Positions 52,136 to 60,865 of a stretch of 64,000 nucleotides of DNA are shown one piece after another. The notes below the pieces were generated by a model. That model made no database searches, was not told where the DNA came from, and saw only the letters and a list, made by a program, of their open reading frames with translations. Every line of letters begins with the position of its first letter. The stretch's first letter is position 1. Both the position numbers and the translations under genes were made by a program. This stretch comes from Kineococcus sp. NBC_00420 (GTDB lineage: Bacteria; Actinomycetota; Actinomycetes; Actinomycetales; Kineococcaceae): contig NZ_CP107930.1 in NCBI RefSeq assembly GCF_036021035.1, forward strand, positions 3,782,001-3,846,000, read 5' to 3'.

Positions 52136-52251
52136 GGGGCGGCAGCGTACGGGACCGCGGGGGTGCCGTGGCAGGGACGCGGGCGGGGACCGGTAGCTTG
52201 ACGTCGAGAAAGAGCTCCATGCAGCCGGGTGAAGTCGGAGGGGACAGCACA

Positions 52252-53466
52252 GTGGCCAAGATCAAGGTTCAGGGACCGGTCGTCGAGCTCGACGGCGACG
52301 AGATGACCCGGATCATCTGGCAGTTCATCAAGGACCGCCTGATCCACCCGTACCTCGACGTCGACCTGGAGTACTACGACCTCGGCGTCGAGCACCGCGA
52401 CGCGACCGACGACCAGGTGACGATCGACGCGGCCCACGCCATCCAGAAGGCGGGCGTCGGCGTGAAGTGCGCGACGATCACGCCGGACGAGGCGCGCGTG
52501 GAGGAGTTTGGCCTCAAGAAGATGTGGCGGTCCCCGAACGGGACGATCCGCAACATCCTCGGCGGGGTCATCTTCCGCGAGCCGATCATCATCTCCAACA
52601 TCCCGCGCCTGGTGCCGGGCTGGACGAAGCCGATCATCATCGGCCGTCACGCCTACGGCGACCAGTACCGCGCCACCGACTTCACGTTCCCGAGCGCGGG
52701 CACCCTCACGGTGACCTTCACGCCCACGGACGGCTCGGAGCCCATCGAGCACGAGGTCTTCCAGGCCCCCGGGGCCGGCGTCTCGCTCTCGATGTACAAC
52801 CTCGACGCCTCGATCGTCGACTTCGCCCGCGCGTCCCTGAACTACGGGCTCTCGCGCAACTACCCGGTGTACCTGTCGACGAAGAACACGATCCTCAAGG
52901 CCTACGACGGCCGGTTCAAGGACATCTTCGAAGAGGTCTTCCAGAACGAGTTCAAGGACAAGTTCGCCGAGGCCGGCATCACCTACGAGCACCGCCTCAT
53001 CGACGACATGGTCGCCGCGTCCCTGAAGTGGGAGGGCGGCTACGTCTGGGCCTGCAAGAACTACGACGGCGACGTCCAGTCCGACACCGTCGCACAGGGT
53101 TTCGGTTCGCTCGGGCTCATGACGTCGGTCCTCTCGACCCCGGACGGCTCCGTCGTCGAGGCCGAAGCGGCGCACGGCACCGTGACCCGTCACTACCGCC
53201 AGCACCAGCAGGGCAAGCCGACGTCGACGAACCCGATCGCGTCGATCTACGCCTGGACCCGGGGCCTCGCCCACCGCGGTCTGCTGGACTCGACCCCCGA
53301 GCTCATCGGGTTCTCCGAGACCCTCGAGGACGTCGTCATCAAGACCGTCGAGAGCGGCAAGATGACCAAGGACCTCGCGGCCCTCGTCGGCCCCGAGCAG
53401 GCCTGGCAGACGACCGAGGAGTTCCTCGGTTCGCTCGACGAGAACCTCGCGTCCCGCCTCGCCTGA
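52252..53466 (+). CDS. icd: NADP-dependent isocitrate dehydrogenase, homodimeric eukaryote-like type
   Basis: A 404-residue enzyme oxidising isocitrate to 2-oxoglutarate with [22 protein letters not shown] (about 10-27), [17 protein letters not shown] (substrate Ser/Arg, about 88-104), [13 protein letters not shown] and [17 protein letters not shown] match the short dimeric type also found in mitochondria and many actinobacteria. The GTG at 52252 follows GGAGGGG at about 8 nt. A repeated hairpin lies after the stop. Confidence 0.97.
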   Translation: MAKIKVQGPVVELDGDEMTRIIWQFIKDRLIHPYLDVDLEYYDLGVEHRDATDDQVTIDAAHAIQKAGVGVKCATITPDEARVEEFGLKKMWRSPNGTIRNILGGVIFREPIIISNIPRLVPGWTKPIIIGRHAYGDQYRATDFTFPSAGTLTVTFTPTDGSEPIEHEVFQAPGAGVSLSMYNLDASIVDFARASLNYGLSRNYPVYLSTKNTILKAYDGRFKDIFEEVFQNEFKDKFAEAGITYEHRLIDDMVAASLKWEGGYVWACKNYDGDVQSDTVAQGFGSLGLMTSVLSTPDGSVVEAEAAHGTVTRHYRQHQQGKPTSTNPIASIYAWTRGLAHRGLLDSTPELIGFSETLEDVVIKTVESGKMTKDLAALVGPEQAWQTTEEFLGSLDENLASRLA

Positions 53467-53479
53467 GTCCCGCCTCTCA

Positions 53480-53539
53480 ACTTCTGGGGAGCTTTCCACC
53501 TTTCCGCACCGCGGGAAGGGTGGGAATCTCCCCAGAAGT
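53480..53539. repeat. long intergenic hairpin, repeat copy A
   Basis: Arms of about 26 bp (53480-53505 and 53514-53539) pair with one mismatch and two G-T pairs around an 8-nt loop. The outer 12 bp, ACTTCTGGGGAG with CTCCCCAGAAGT, pair perfectly. The sequence is nearly the same as copy B at 63201. It probably acts as terminator of icd. Confidence 0.75.
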
Positions 53540-53559
53540 CGTTCTGGGAGACTCGGCCG

Positions 53560-54552
53560 GTGACCGAGACCCCCGAACGTCGCCAGGTGATCGTCGACAC
53601 CGACACAGGCCTCGACGACGCCCTGGCCCTGCTGCACCTCGCGGGGTCACCGCGGGCCGACATCGCCGCGGTCACGACCGTCTACGGCAACTGCCACGTC
53701 GAGGACTCGCTGCGCAACGCCGCCCACGTCCTGCGGCTGGCGGGCCTGGCGGACGTCCCGCTCTCCCGGGGCGCCGCGGGACCGTTGCGGGGCGAGGCGC
53801 ACATCGCCGGCTACGTCCACGGCGACGACGGCCTCGGCGACCTGGGGTTCGAGCGTCCCGACCCGCGGACCACGCAACGCACTGCGGCGCAGCAGATCGT
53901 GGCGCTCGCCGACGAGGCGCCCGGCCGCTACGACGTCCTCGCCCTCGGGCCGCTGACCAACCTCGCCCTCGCCCTGCGCGAGGACCCCGACCTGCTGTTC
54001 AAGGTCCGCAGCGTCACGATCATGGGCGGTTCCGGTCCGTACCAGCCGCTCGGCCGCTCGCTGATGATCGACGCGAACATCCAGAACGACGGCGACGCCG
54101 CGCACGTCCTGTTCAGCGCCGCCCGTCCCGCCGACGACACCGTCACGATGGTCGGCGTCGACGTCACCGGCACGGTCGTCCTCGACGAGGCGATGACCTC
54201 GTCGCTGCGGCACGCCGGTACCGCGTGGGGCACCTTCGCGGCCGACGTCCTCGACGCCTACTACCGCTTCTACGTCCACGAGTGGGGCCGTCGCGTCGCC
54301 CCCGTCCACGACCCGCTCGCCGCCGCGGTCCTGATCCACCCCGAGCTCGTCACCCGTCGGGTGAGCGCCCCCGCGGCCGTCACCAGCAACGGCTTCGCGA
54401 CCCGGGCCCGACTGCTCGAACTCCCGGACGGCACGCCGCCGGCCCTGCCCCGCGAGATCGCCCTCGCGCCGGCCACGGCGGTCACCGACGTGGACCGCGA
54501 CGCCTTCCTGGCCGAGTTCGTCACCGGGCTGGCGCACGGGGTCGCCCGGTGA
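53560..54552 (+). CDS. inosine-uridine preferring nucleoside hydrolase family protein
   Basis: A 330-residue ribonucleoside hydrolase. The Ca-binding DTDTGLDDALAL (about 13-24) is canonical. TTVYGNCHVEDSLRNAA, GPLTNLALALRE and the second aspartate site in PVHDPLAAAVL (about 247-257) follow. It splits purine or pyrimidine ribonucleosides for salvage. Substrate preference is not clear. The GTG has GAGACT 6 nt upstream, just after the hairpin repeat. The stop overlaps the phosphatase start. Confidence 0.92.
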   Translation: MTETPERRQVIVDTDTGLDDALALLHLAGSPRADIAAVTTVYGNCHVEDSLRNAAHVLRLAGLADVPLSRGAAGPLRGEAHIAGYVHGDDGLGDLGFERPDPRTTQRTAAQQIVALADEAPGRYDVLALGPLTNLALALREDPDLLFKVRSVTIMGGSGPYQPLGRSLMIDANIQNDGDAAHVLFSAARPADDTVTMVGVDVTGTVVLDEAMTSSLRHAGTAWGTFAADVLDAYYRFYVHEWGRRVAPVHDPLAAAVLIHPELVTRRVSAPAAVTSNGFATRARLLELPDGTPPALPREIALAPATAVTDVDRDAFLAEFVTGLAHGVAR

Positions 54553-55238
54553 GCGAGCAGGTTGCGAACCTGCGCGACGTCGCCCACGCCGACGCGCGGC
54601 TGCGCCCGGACGTGCTGTGGCGCAGCGCCCAGCCCCTGGCGGGGGACGGTCCGCCGCGCGAGGTGACGAGCTGGCCGCCGGCGACCGTGCTCGACCTGCG
54701 CTCGGCCGCGGAGATCCCCGCCGGCCCGCACCCGCTGCCCGGGGCGGGGGTGCACCACGTCGCGCTGCTCGACCACGCGGGGGACCCGGGCGCCAACGCG
54801 CAGCGCCGTCGTCCCCTGGTCGAGGTCTACCACTCGATGCTGGAACCCGGGACCGGGCTGCTGCGGGCCGTGGCGCTCGTCGCCGCCGAGCCCGCTCCGG
54901 TGCTCGTGCACTGCGCCGCGGGCAAGGACCGCACCGGACTGGTGGTCGCGCTGGTGCTGCGGTTGCTCGACGTGCCCCGCGAGGCCGTGCTGGCCGACTT
55001 CGCCCTGACCACCCAGGCGATGCCCGAGGTGATGCGCCGGCTGCTGGCGAGCTCGCCGCTGCCCGCGGGGGCCGACCTCTCGACGCTGCCGGCGGAGTAC
55101 TTCACGGCCCCCGTGGAGGCGCTGGCGGCGGTCCTCGACGTGTGGGACGCGCACGCGGGCGGCACCGCGGGCTGGGCCCTGGCCCACGGCGCGGCCGGCG
55201 ACCTGCTCGACCGGCTGCGAGAACGGCTGCTGGCCTGA
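54549..55238 (+). CDS. tyrosine-protein phosphatase (Y_phosphatase3 type)
   Basis: A 229-residue cysteine phosphatase. The P-loop HCAAGKDRTG has Cys122 and Arg128. The N-terminal WRSAQPL and VLDLRSAAEI match the PtpB-like Y_phosphatase3 family, members of which also take phosphoinositides. The GTG overlaps the hydrolase stop by 4 bp (GTGA), so both are cotranscribed. There is no export signal. Why it is coupled to a nucleoside hydrolase is unknown. Confidence 0.9.
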   Translation: MSEQVANLRDVAHADARLRPDVLWRSAQPLAGDGPPREVTSWPPATVLDLRSAAEIPAGPHPLPGAGVHHVALLDHAGDPGANAQRRRPLVEVYHSMLEPGTGLLRAVALVAAEPAPVLVHCAAGKDRTGLVVALVLRLLDVPREAVLADFALTTQAMPEVMRRLLASSPLPAGADLSTLPAEYFTAPVEALAAVLDVWDAHAGGTAGWALAHGAAGDLLDRLRERLLA

Positions 55239-55241
55239 GGG

Positions 55242-56291
55242 TCACGCCGGGAGCGTGGCCTCGAGCTCGTCCAGCACCAGCCGCGCGGCCGTGGGGCCGG
55301 TGTTGAGGTAGAACGCGTCGTCGTCGACCTCGACGGCCCTCCCGGCGGTCACGACGGGCAGCGGGTCCCACAACGGCAGCGAGGTCAGTTCCGTCGCGTC
55401 GCCGCCCTGCACGCCGAAGAACAACCAGTCCGCGTCGGCGAGGGGCAACTGCTCGGGACTGAGGTCGCGGGACGTGTCGTCGGTGAAGCTCTGCGTCGGC
55501 GGCCGGCCCAGGCCCGCGTCCTCGGCCACCGAACCGCTGAACGAGGCGACGCCGAACACCCGGGTCCGGTCACCGTTCCTGCGCAGGAAGGAGACGGTGG
55601 GGACGGGGGAGAGGCGGGCCCCGAGACCGGCGGCCCGGTCCTGGTGGTCGGTGAGCCAGCGCTGCGCCTGCTGCCGCCGGCCGAGGGCGTCGGCGAGCAG
55701 CTGGAAGTCCTGCTTCCAGTACAGCCCCGTGCCCCGGGTGACGACCGTCGGGGCGATCGCCGACAGCGTGCCCAGGAGCTGCTCGGCGTCCTTGGCCGCG
55801 GAGTTCACGAGGATCAGGTCCGGGGCGAGGACCGCCAGCGCCTCCAGGCTCGGTTCGGTGCGGACGCCCAGGTCCGCGACCTGCTCGAGCACGGCCCGGT
55901 CCTCCGGGAACGCGTCGAAGAGGTAGTCCGGGACCCGGTCCGCACCGTCGCCCGCGGTGGAGCCGGCGGGGACGACCCCGAGGGTCAGCGCCGCGTCCAC
56001 CTGCCCGGTCGAGAGGACGGCGACCCGGGTGGGGGCGGTCGCGATGACGGTCGAACCCAGGGCGTGGACGACGGTGCGCGGGAACACCCCGTCGTCCTCG
56101 CCGCTGCCCCAGCCGTCGGGCAGGGCGCGGGGCGTCACCCAGGTCCCCGTCACCCCGGAGGCGGTGGACGCGGGGGCGGGGGCGCCGGCGGTCGACTCGT
56201 CGGTGCTGCAGCCCGCGAGCGCCCACAGTCCGGCGACCCCGCCGCCGGCACCCAGCAGGGTTCGACGGCTGAGGGAGGAGGGGAGCGTCAT
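55242..56291 (-). CDS. iron-siderophore ABC transporter substrate-binding lipoprotein
   Basis: A 349-residue periplasmic-binding protein of the FecB/FepB class. The signal has twin arginines (SRRTLLGAGGG) and a lipobox (ALAGC, Cys near 28). The core shows VAVLSTGQVDAALTLGVVPAG (about 88-108), LEALAVLAPDLILVN and the C-terminal WDPLPVVTAGRAVEVDDDAF. No permease or ATPase gene is near, so it is an orphan receptor or shares a permease. A DtxR/IdeR-like iron box overlaps the -10 element, so it should be made only when iron is low. Confidence 0.92.
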   Translation of the reverse strand: MTLPSSLSRRTLLGAGGGVAGLWALAGCSTDESTAGAPAPASTASGVTGTWVTPRALPDGWGSGEDDGVFPRTVVHALGSTVIATAPTRVAVLSTGQVDAALTLGVVPAGSTAGDGADRVPDYLFDAFPEDRAVLEQVADLGVRTEPSLEALAVLAPDLILVNSAAKDAEQLLGTLSAIAPTVVTRGTGLYWKQDFQLLADALGRRQQAQRWLTDHQDRAAGLGARLSPVPTVSFLRRNGDRTRVFGVASFSGSVAEDAGLGRPPTQSFTDDTSRDLSPEQLPLADADWLFFGVQGGDATELTSLPLWDPLPVVTAGRAVEVDDDAFYLNTGPTAARLVLDELEATLPA

Positions 56292-56296
56292 GTCCT

Positions 56297-56315
56297 GGAG
56301 GTTAGCCTCACCACA
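56297..56315 (-). promoter_or_regulatory. DtxR/IdeR iron box
   Basis: On the minus strand TGTGGTGAGGCTAACCTCC matches the consensus TTAGGTTAGGCTAACCTAA at 14 of 19 positions. TAACCT within it (56299-56304) is a good -10, 7 nt before the ATG of the siderophore-binding protein. Iron-bound regulator would block transcription. Confidence 0.75.
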
Positions 56316-56425
56316 GTCTGACCCCGGTCAGGGCCCGGGACCGTGGGGAGCCCGGGGGCGGCACACTGGCTGCTGCTGCACCACACGTCCCGGTCGCGAG
56401 GCCGGGGGAACGCCGGAGGTCCGCC

Positions 56426-57556
56426 ATGGCCAAGCGCCGACTGTCGTTGCCGTCGATGGGACGTCGTGGGATGGCCCCTCCCTCACGCAACCTCTCCCTC
56501 GACGGGGCGATCCCCGCGAAGGCCGAGACCCGGGGCAGCAGCCTCGTCGACAGCGGCGTCTACCTCCACGGCGAGCGGGTGGCCTCGCCGCGCGACCTCG
56601 CCGGCACCCTGACCTCGTTGCGCGAGGAGGAGGGTCGCATCGCGTGGATGGGGCTCTACCGCCCCGCCGAGGAGGAGCTGAACACCCTCGCCGCGGAGTT
56701 CGACCTGCACGAACTCGCCGTCGAGGACGCCGTCCTGGCCCACCAGCGGCCCAAGCTGGAGCGCTACGGCGCGACGTTGTTCGTCGTGCTGCGGGCCGCC
56801 CGCTACCTCGACGAGCGCGAGGAGGTGGAGTTCGGCGAGCTGCACCTCTTCATCGGCCGCGACTTCCTCATCACCGTGCGCCACAGCGAGTCCCCGAGCC
56901 TCTCCGACGTGCGCCGCCGCATGGAGGCCGACCCGGAACTGCTGGGCCGGGGGACCGAGGCGATCCTCTACGCGATCCTCGACGCCGTCGTCGACGGGTA
57001 CGGGCCGGTGCTGCACGGCCTGGAGAACGACATCGACGAGATCGAGACCCAGGTCTTCACGGGCGACCCGACGGTGTCCCGGCGCATCTACGAGCTCTCC
57101 CAGGAGGTCTCGGACTTCCAGCGCGCGGTCACCCCGTTGCCGGCGATCCTGGCCGGGCTCAGCGGCGGGTTCCAGAAGTACCGCGTCGACGAGGAGCTGC
57201 AGCGCTACCTGCGCGACGTGGCCGACCACGTGACCGTCGCCGTGGAACGGCTGGAGAACTACCGCAGCCAGTTGCGCGACATCCTCACCGTGAACGCGAC
57301 CCTCGTCGGACAGCGCCAGAACGAGGAGATGCGCTCGCTGACGGAGGCCAGCTACGCCCAGAGCGAGGAGGTCAAGAAGATCTCGTCCTGGGCGGCGATC
57401 CTGTTCGCGCCCAGTCTCGTCGGCGGCGTCTACGGCATGAACTTCACGCACATGCCGGAGCTGAACTGGGTCCTCGGCTACCCCTTGGCGCTGCTGCTGA
57501 TGCTGGCGCTCAGCGTTACCCTCTACACGATCTTCAAGCGGCGCGGCTGGCTGTGA
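56426..57556 (+). CDS. corA: magnesium/cobalt transporter CorA family
   Basis: A 376-residue CorA channel. The cytosolic domain is residues 1 to about 310, and two C-terminal helices flank the selectivity motif GVYGMNF (about 333-339). LYRPAEEELNTLAAEF and LHELAVEDAVLAHQRPKLERY are family signatures; the C-terminal KRRGWL is typical. It forms a pentameric Mg2+ channel. The ATG has GGAGG 6 nt upstream. I saw no M-box in the 110 bp before it. Its last 23 bp overlap prsW. Confidence 0.95.
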   Translation: MAKRRLSLPSMGRRGMAPPSRNLSLDGAIPAKAETRGSSLVDSGVYLHGERVASPRDLAGTLTSLREEEGRIAWMGLYRPAEEELNTLAAEFDLHELAVEDAVLAHQRPKLERYGATLFVVLRAARYLDEREEVEFGELHLFIGRDFLITVRHSESPSLSDVRRRMEADPELLGRGTEAILYAILDAVVDGYGPVLHGLENDIDEIETQVFTGDPTVSRRIYELSQEVSDFQRAVTPLPAILAGLSGGFQKYRVDEELQRYLRDVADHVTVAVERLENYRSQLRDILTVNATLVGQRQNEEMRSLTEASYAQSEEVKKISSWAAILFAPSLVGGVYGMNFTHMPELNWVLGYPLALLLMLALSVTLYTIFKRRGWL

Positions 57557-58349
57557 GGCGGTCCCGCGGGGCCCGGTCGACGTGGGCCCGGTGGGTGAGG
57601 ACCAGCAGCACGGTGACGCTCACCACCACGACGACGACGTGGACGGACAGGGCGCTGGAGTCGTCCCAGACGGTGTGCAGGACGACGGCCGCGAGGTAGG
57701 CCCCGACGAACTTCACGAGGGCCCGGCCCCGGTGCGCCGCCGTCGGCACGCGCCACAGCATCGCGACCGTGAGCCCGGTCCAGGCCACGTGCCCGGCGGG
57801 GGAGAGCAGGGCCCGCAGCAGCAGGGTGTCCTCGACGGCGGCGAGGTTCCCGGCCCGCAGCAGTTCCTGGAACCCGTACCCCATGGTCTCCAGCGCGGCG
57901 AAGCCCATCCCGGAGGCCACGCCCACCACGATCCCGCCGCGGGGGTCGCGCGGGCGGGTCACCAGCAGCACGAGGAGGGGGACGACGAGCTTCGCGGCCT
58001 CCTCGATGAAGCCCACCAGGAGCATCGCCCCCGCGCCGAGCTCGCGCTCCGCCCGGTACTCCAGGACCCCGGCTGCCACCGTGCCCACGATGCCGCCGGC
58101 GATCGCGGTCGCCGCGACGACCCCGCCGCGGACGGGGATCCGCCGGCCCCCGCTCTCGGCGAAGACGAGCACCGTCATGGGGACGGTGATCGCGCCGACG
58201 AGCAGCAGCGACGGGAAGTAGTTCAGGTTCTGCGTGCGGACCATGACGTCGAGCAGGACGACGTAGGCCACGACCCCGCCCACGAGGACCCCGAGCCAGG
58301 CCGCGCGGCGCACTCGGGAGGACGGCGGGGAGGTGGTGGTTCCGCTCAC
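57534..58349 (-). CDS. PrsW family intramembrane metalloprotease
   Basis: A 271-residue protein with about eight helices. The metal-site motifs are present: GFIEEAAK (about 113-120), GFAALETMGYGF (about 148-159), LLSPAGHVAWTGL (about 181-193) and VLHTVWDDS (about 226-234). PrsW enzymes cut membrane-bound anti-sigma factors. No anti-sigma gene lies nearby. The GTG has CACCGT 6 nt upstream. Its 3' end overlaps corA by 23 bp in antisense. Confidence 0.9.
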   Translation of the reverse strand: MSGTTTSPPSSRVRRAAWLGVLVGGVVAYVVLLDVMVRTQNLNYFPSLLLVGAITVPMTVLVFAESGGRRIPVRGGVVAATAIAGGIVGTVAAGVLEYRAERELGAGAMLLVGFIEEAAKLVVPLLVLLVTRPRDPRGGIVVGVASGMGFAALETMGYGFQELLRAGNLAAVEDTLLLRALLSPAGHVAWTGLTVAMLWRVPTAAHRGRALVKFVGAYLAAVVLHTVWDDSSALSVHVVVVVVSVTVLLVLTHRAHVDRAPRDRLTASRAA

Positions 58350-58429
58350 GGACCCACGGTGGCGCAGGTCGCCCGGAACCGCCTCCCGGTGGACGCGCCG
58401 CCCGCGGCGAACCGTCCTAGCGTGGCGCC

Positions 58430-58732
58430 GTGGAGCTGCTGAGCGTCCCCCGACGACTCGTCGAGACCGCCATCGTGGGGTACCAGCGCAGCCTGTCGCC
58501 GCGCAAGGGCTACTCCTGCGCGCACCGCCTCGTCCACGGCGGGGCCTCCTGCTCGGTGGCCGTGCGCGAGCACGTGCACCGCGACGGGGTGCTGCGGTCG
58601 GTCCTGCCGAGCGCGGTCCGCTTCCTCGCCTGCTACCGCGCCGTGGCGCTGCTCGCCCCGATGGAGACCAGCGGCGTCTGCTGCATCGGCCCGATCCCCA
58701 TCCCCTTCCGCTTCGGCGGCCGGGGGCGCTGA
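58430..58732 (+). CDS. YidD-like membrane protein insertion factor
   Basis: A 100-residue protein resembling YidD. IVGYQRSLSPRKGYSCAHRL (about 15-34) parallels the IxxYQxxISP and Cys motif of YidD, and GGASCSVAVREHVHRDG (about 37-53) the second Cys motif. It belongs to the variant with CAH in place of the usual YPTCS. YidD normally sits by rnpA/yidC at the origin; this copy does not. The GTG has TAGCGT (58418-58423) 6 nt upstream, a leaderless pattern. Confidence 0.7.
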   Translation: MELLSVPRRLVETAIVGYQRSLSPRKGYSCAHRLVHGGASCSVAVREHVHRDGVLRSVLPSAVRFLACYRAVALLAPMETSGVCCIGPIPIPFRFGGRGR

Positions 58733-58751
58733 CCCGGCGGTCCCCGCAGTC

Positions 58752-59609
58752 CTAGCGGAAGACCACGGTCCGGTTGCCGTCCATCAGCACGCGGTGCTCG
58801 GCGTGCCAGCGCACCGCGCGGGCCAGCGTCCGCGCCTCGACGTCCTGCCCCTGGCGCACCAGCTCGTTCGCGGAGTGGCGGTGGTCGACGCGCTCGATCT
58901 CCTGCTCGATGATCGGGCCCTCGTCGAGGTCGGCCGTCACGTAGTGCGCCGTCGCCCCGATGATCTTCACGCCGCGGGCGTGCGCCTGGTGGTACGGCCT
59001 GGCGCCCTTGAAGCTCGGCAGGAACGAGTGGTGGATGTTGATGGCCTTGCCGGAGAGGTTGCGGCACAGGTTGTCCGACAGGATCTGCATGTACCGGGCC
59101 AGCACGACGAGTTCCACGTCGAGTTCCTCGACGAGCTCCAGCAGCCGCGCCTCGCCCGCCTCCTTCGAGGCCGGGTCGCCCGTGGTGACCGGGACGTGCA
59201 CGAACGGGATCCCGTAGAACTCCGCCAGCGGGGCCAGGTCGGTGTGGTTGGAGACGACCGCCGCGATCTCGATGGGCAGACCGCCCGAACGGTGGCGGAA
59301 GAGCAGGTCGTTGAGGCAGTGGCCCTGCTTGGAGCACATCACCAGCGTGCGCATGGGCTCGTCGGCGGCCGAGAGCTTCCAGGTCAGCCCGAACCGCGCC
59401 GCGACCACCTCGAGGTTGGCGCGCAGCGCCTCCTCGCCGGCGGCGGCGTCGAAGGCGACCCGCATGTTGAACAGGCCCGTGTCGGGGTCCCCGTACTGCT
59501 GGCTCTCGGTGATGTTGGCGTCGAGGGCGACGAGGGCTCCCGTCACGGCGTGGACGATGCCGGGGCGGTCGGGACAGGACAGGGTCAGGACCCTCGGGCG
59601 CGTGCTCAC
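58752..59609 (-). CDS. purU: formyltetrahydrofolate deformylase
   Basis: A 285-residue enzyme that hydrolyses 10-formyl-THF to THF and formate, balancing the one-carbon pool. An N-terminal ACT domain (LTLSCPDRPGIVHAVTGAL, 8-26) is followed by the formyltransferase-fold domain with NIHHSFLPSFKGARPYHQA (about 193-211) and the Asp of DLDEGPIIEQ. The GTG has TAGGCT 8 nt upstream on the minus strand; this -10 overlaps that of the divergent isochorismate synthase gene. Confidence 0.96.
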   Translation of the reverse strand: MSTRPRVLTLSCPDRPGIVHAVTGALVALDANITESQQYGDPDTGLFNMRVAFDAAAGEEALRANLEVVAARFGLTWKLSAADEPMRTLVMCSKQGHCLNDLLFRHRSGGLPIEIAAVVSNHTDLAPLAEFYGIPFVHVPVTTGDPASKEAGEARLLELVEELDVELVVLARYMQILSDNLCRNLSGKAINIHHSFLPSFKGARPYHQAHARGVKIIGATAHYVTADLDEGPIIEQEIERVDHRHSANELVRQGQDVEARTLARAVRWHAEHRVLMDGNRTVVFR

Positions 59610-59617
59610 GACACGTG

Positions 59618-59627
59618 AGCCTAGGCT
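59618..59627. promoter_or_regulatory. palindromic bidirectional -10 element
   Basis: AGCCTAGGCT reads TAGGCT on each strand (59622-59627 plus, 59618-59623 minus). Each copy lies 6-8 nt before a start codon, for menF-like and purU respectively. Only 24 bp separate the two start codons. Confidence 0.65.
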
Positions 59628-59633
59628 GCAGAC

Positions 59634-60767
59634 GTGTCAGAACCCGAGGCGGCAGCTCTCGCGGTGCGCGCAGGGGCCACCGTCTTCTCCGGCGAGAAGT
59701 CCACCCTGGTCCAGAGCGGACCCCGGCCGCTCGTCCCCGGCGTCAGCGGACTGGAACAGCTCCGGCGCACCGTCGCGGCCCTCGAGGGCGCTCCCGCCGG
59801 GGTCATCGTCGCCGGCGCCGTCCCCTTCGACCTGCGCACGCCCGGGGCCCTGCGCCTCGGCGTCGGGGAGACGACCCCGGGCCCGCTGCAACTGCCGCTC
59901 GCCGGTGGCCGCCGGAAGGTCACCGTCGCGCGCAGCCGTCCCCGCCCCTCACCCTCCGGCTACGCCGACGCCGTGCGGACCGCCCTGGGGCGCATCGCCG
60001 AGGGCGAGGTCGACAAGGTCGTGCTGGCCCGGACCCTCGAACTCGAAGCCCTCGACGACTGGTCGGTGCCCGAGCTCGTCGCCGAGCTCGTCGCCCGCAA
60101 CCCCGCCGCCACGACGCTCGCCGTCCCCCTCGACGACCCCGCCGACAGCCAGGCCCGGTGGCTCGTCGGCGCCAGTCCGGAGCTGCTGCTGCGGCGCCGG
60201 GGCCCGAGCGTGCTGCTGCGCCCGCTGGCGGGGTCGATCCCGCGCTCCCCGGAACCCGACGAGGACGTGCGCCGGGCCGACGCCCTGATGGTCTCCGACA
60301 AGGACCGCCGCGAGCACGCCTTCGTCGTCGACGCCATCGTCGAGGCGCTGACGCCGTTCTGCCGCACCATCACCACCCCCGAGCCGGAGCTCATGGCCAC
60401 CCCGGCCGTGTGGCACCTCGCGACCCGGATCAGCGCGCTGCTCAACGACACCGCCACCACCTCCGTGGACCTCGTCTCGGCCCTGCACCCCACCCCCGCG
60501 GTGGGTGGTTCCCCGCGGGCGGCGGCCATGCGGGTGATCGACGAGGTCGAGGGTCTGGACCGCGGGTGCTACGCCGGGGCCGTCGGCTGGCAGGACGTGC
60601 ACGGGGACGGCGAGTGGGTCGTCGCCGTGCGCTGCGCCGAGGTCAGCGGCCGTCGGCTGCGGGTCTTCGGCGGCGCCGGGATCGTGCAGGGCTCCGACCC
60701 CGACCTCGAGGTCGCGGAGACCGCCGCCAAGATGCGCACCGTCCTCGACTCCGCCATCCCGCGCTGA
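59634..60767 (+). CDS. isochorismate synthase (MenF/DhbC type)
   Basis: A 377-residue chorismate-binding enzyme that makes isochorismate for menaquinone or catechol siderophores. VDKVVLARTLELEA (about 124-137), PLAGSIPRSPEPDEDV (about 199-214), SALHPTPAVGGSPR (about 284-297) and the end YAGAVGWQDVHGDGEW with IVQGSDPDLEVAET are diagnostic. No men or dhb gene is adjacent, so menF and dhbC cannot be separated. It is leaderless by pattern (TAGGCT 6 nt before the GTG). Confidence 0.93.
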   Translation: MSEPEAAALAVRAGATVFSGEKSTLVQSGPRPLVPGVSGLEQLRRTVAALEGAPAGVIVAGAVPFDLRTPGALRLGVGETTPGPLQLPLAGGRRKVTVARSRPRPSPSGYADAVRTALGRIAEGEVDKVVLARTLELEALDDWSVPELVAELVARNPAATTLAVPLDDPADSQARWLVGASPELLLRRRGPSVLLRPLAGSIPRSPEPDEDVRRADALMVSDKDRREHAFVVDAIVEALTPFCRTITTPEPELMATPAVWHLATRISALLNDTATTSVDLVSALHPTPAVGGSPRAAAMRVIDEVEGLDRGCYAGAVGWQDVHGDGEWVVAVRCAEVSGRRLRVFGGAGIVQGSDPDLEVAETAAKMRTVLDSAIPR

Positions 60768-60778
60768 CCGACCTCCCT

Positions 60779-60840
60779 GCGGAAACAACACTTTCCGCCC
60801 TCGAGACAGGCCCGTGAGGGGCGGAGAGTGTTGTTTCCGC
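60779..60840. terminator. 23-bp hairpin after isochorismate synthase
   Basis: Arms at 60779-60801 and 60818-60840 pair over 23 positions with two G-T pairs; the outer 14 bp (GCGGAAACAACACT with its complement) are exact. It ends 38 bp before the ZTP riboswitch, insulating glyA from the upstream gene. The sequence differs from the icd/folD repeat. Confidence 0.6.
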
Positions 60841-60865
60841 GGCCCATGCACCGCCCGTCCTGGGC

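Noticed and set aside
56316-56425. Possible magnesium riboswitch (M-box) before corA
   Set aside because: The conserved M-box core was not found, only ordinary GC-rich sequence and a normal SD.
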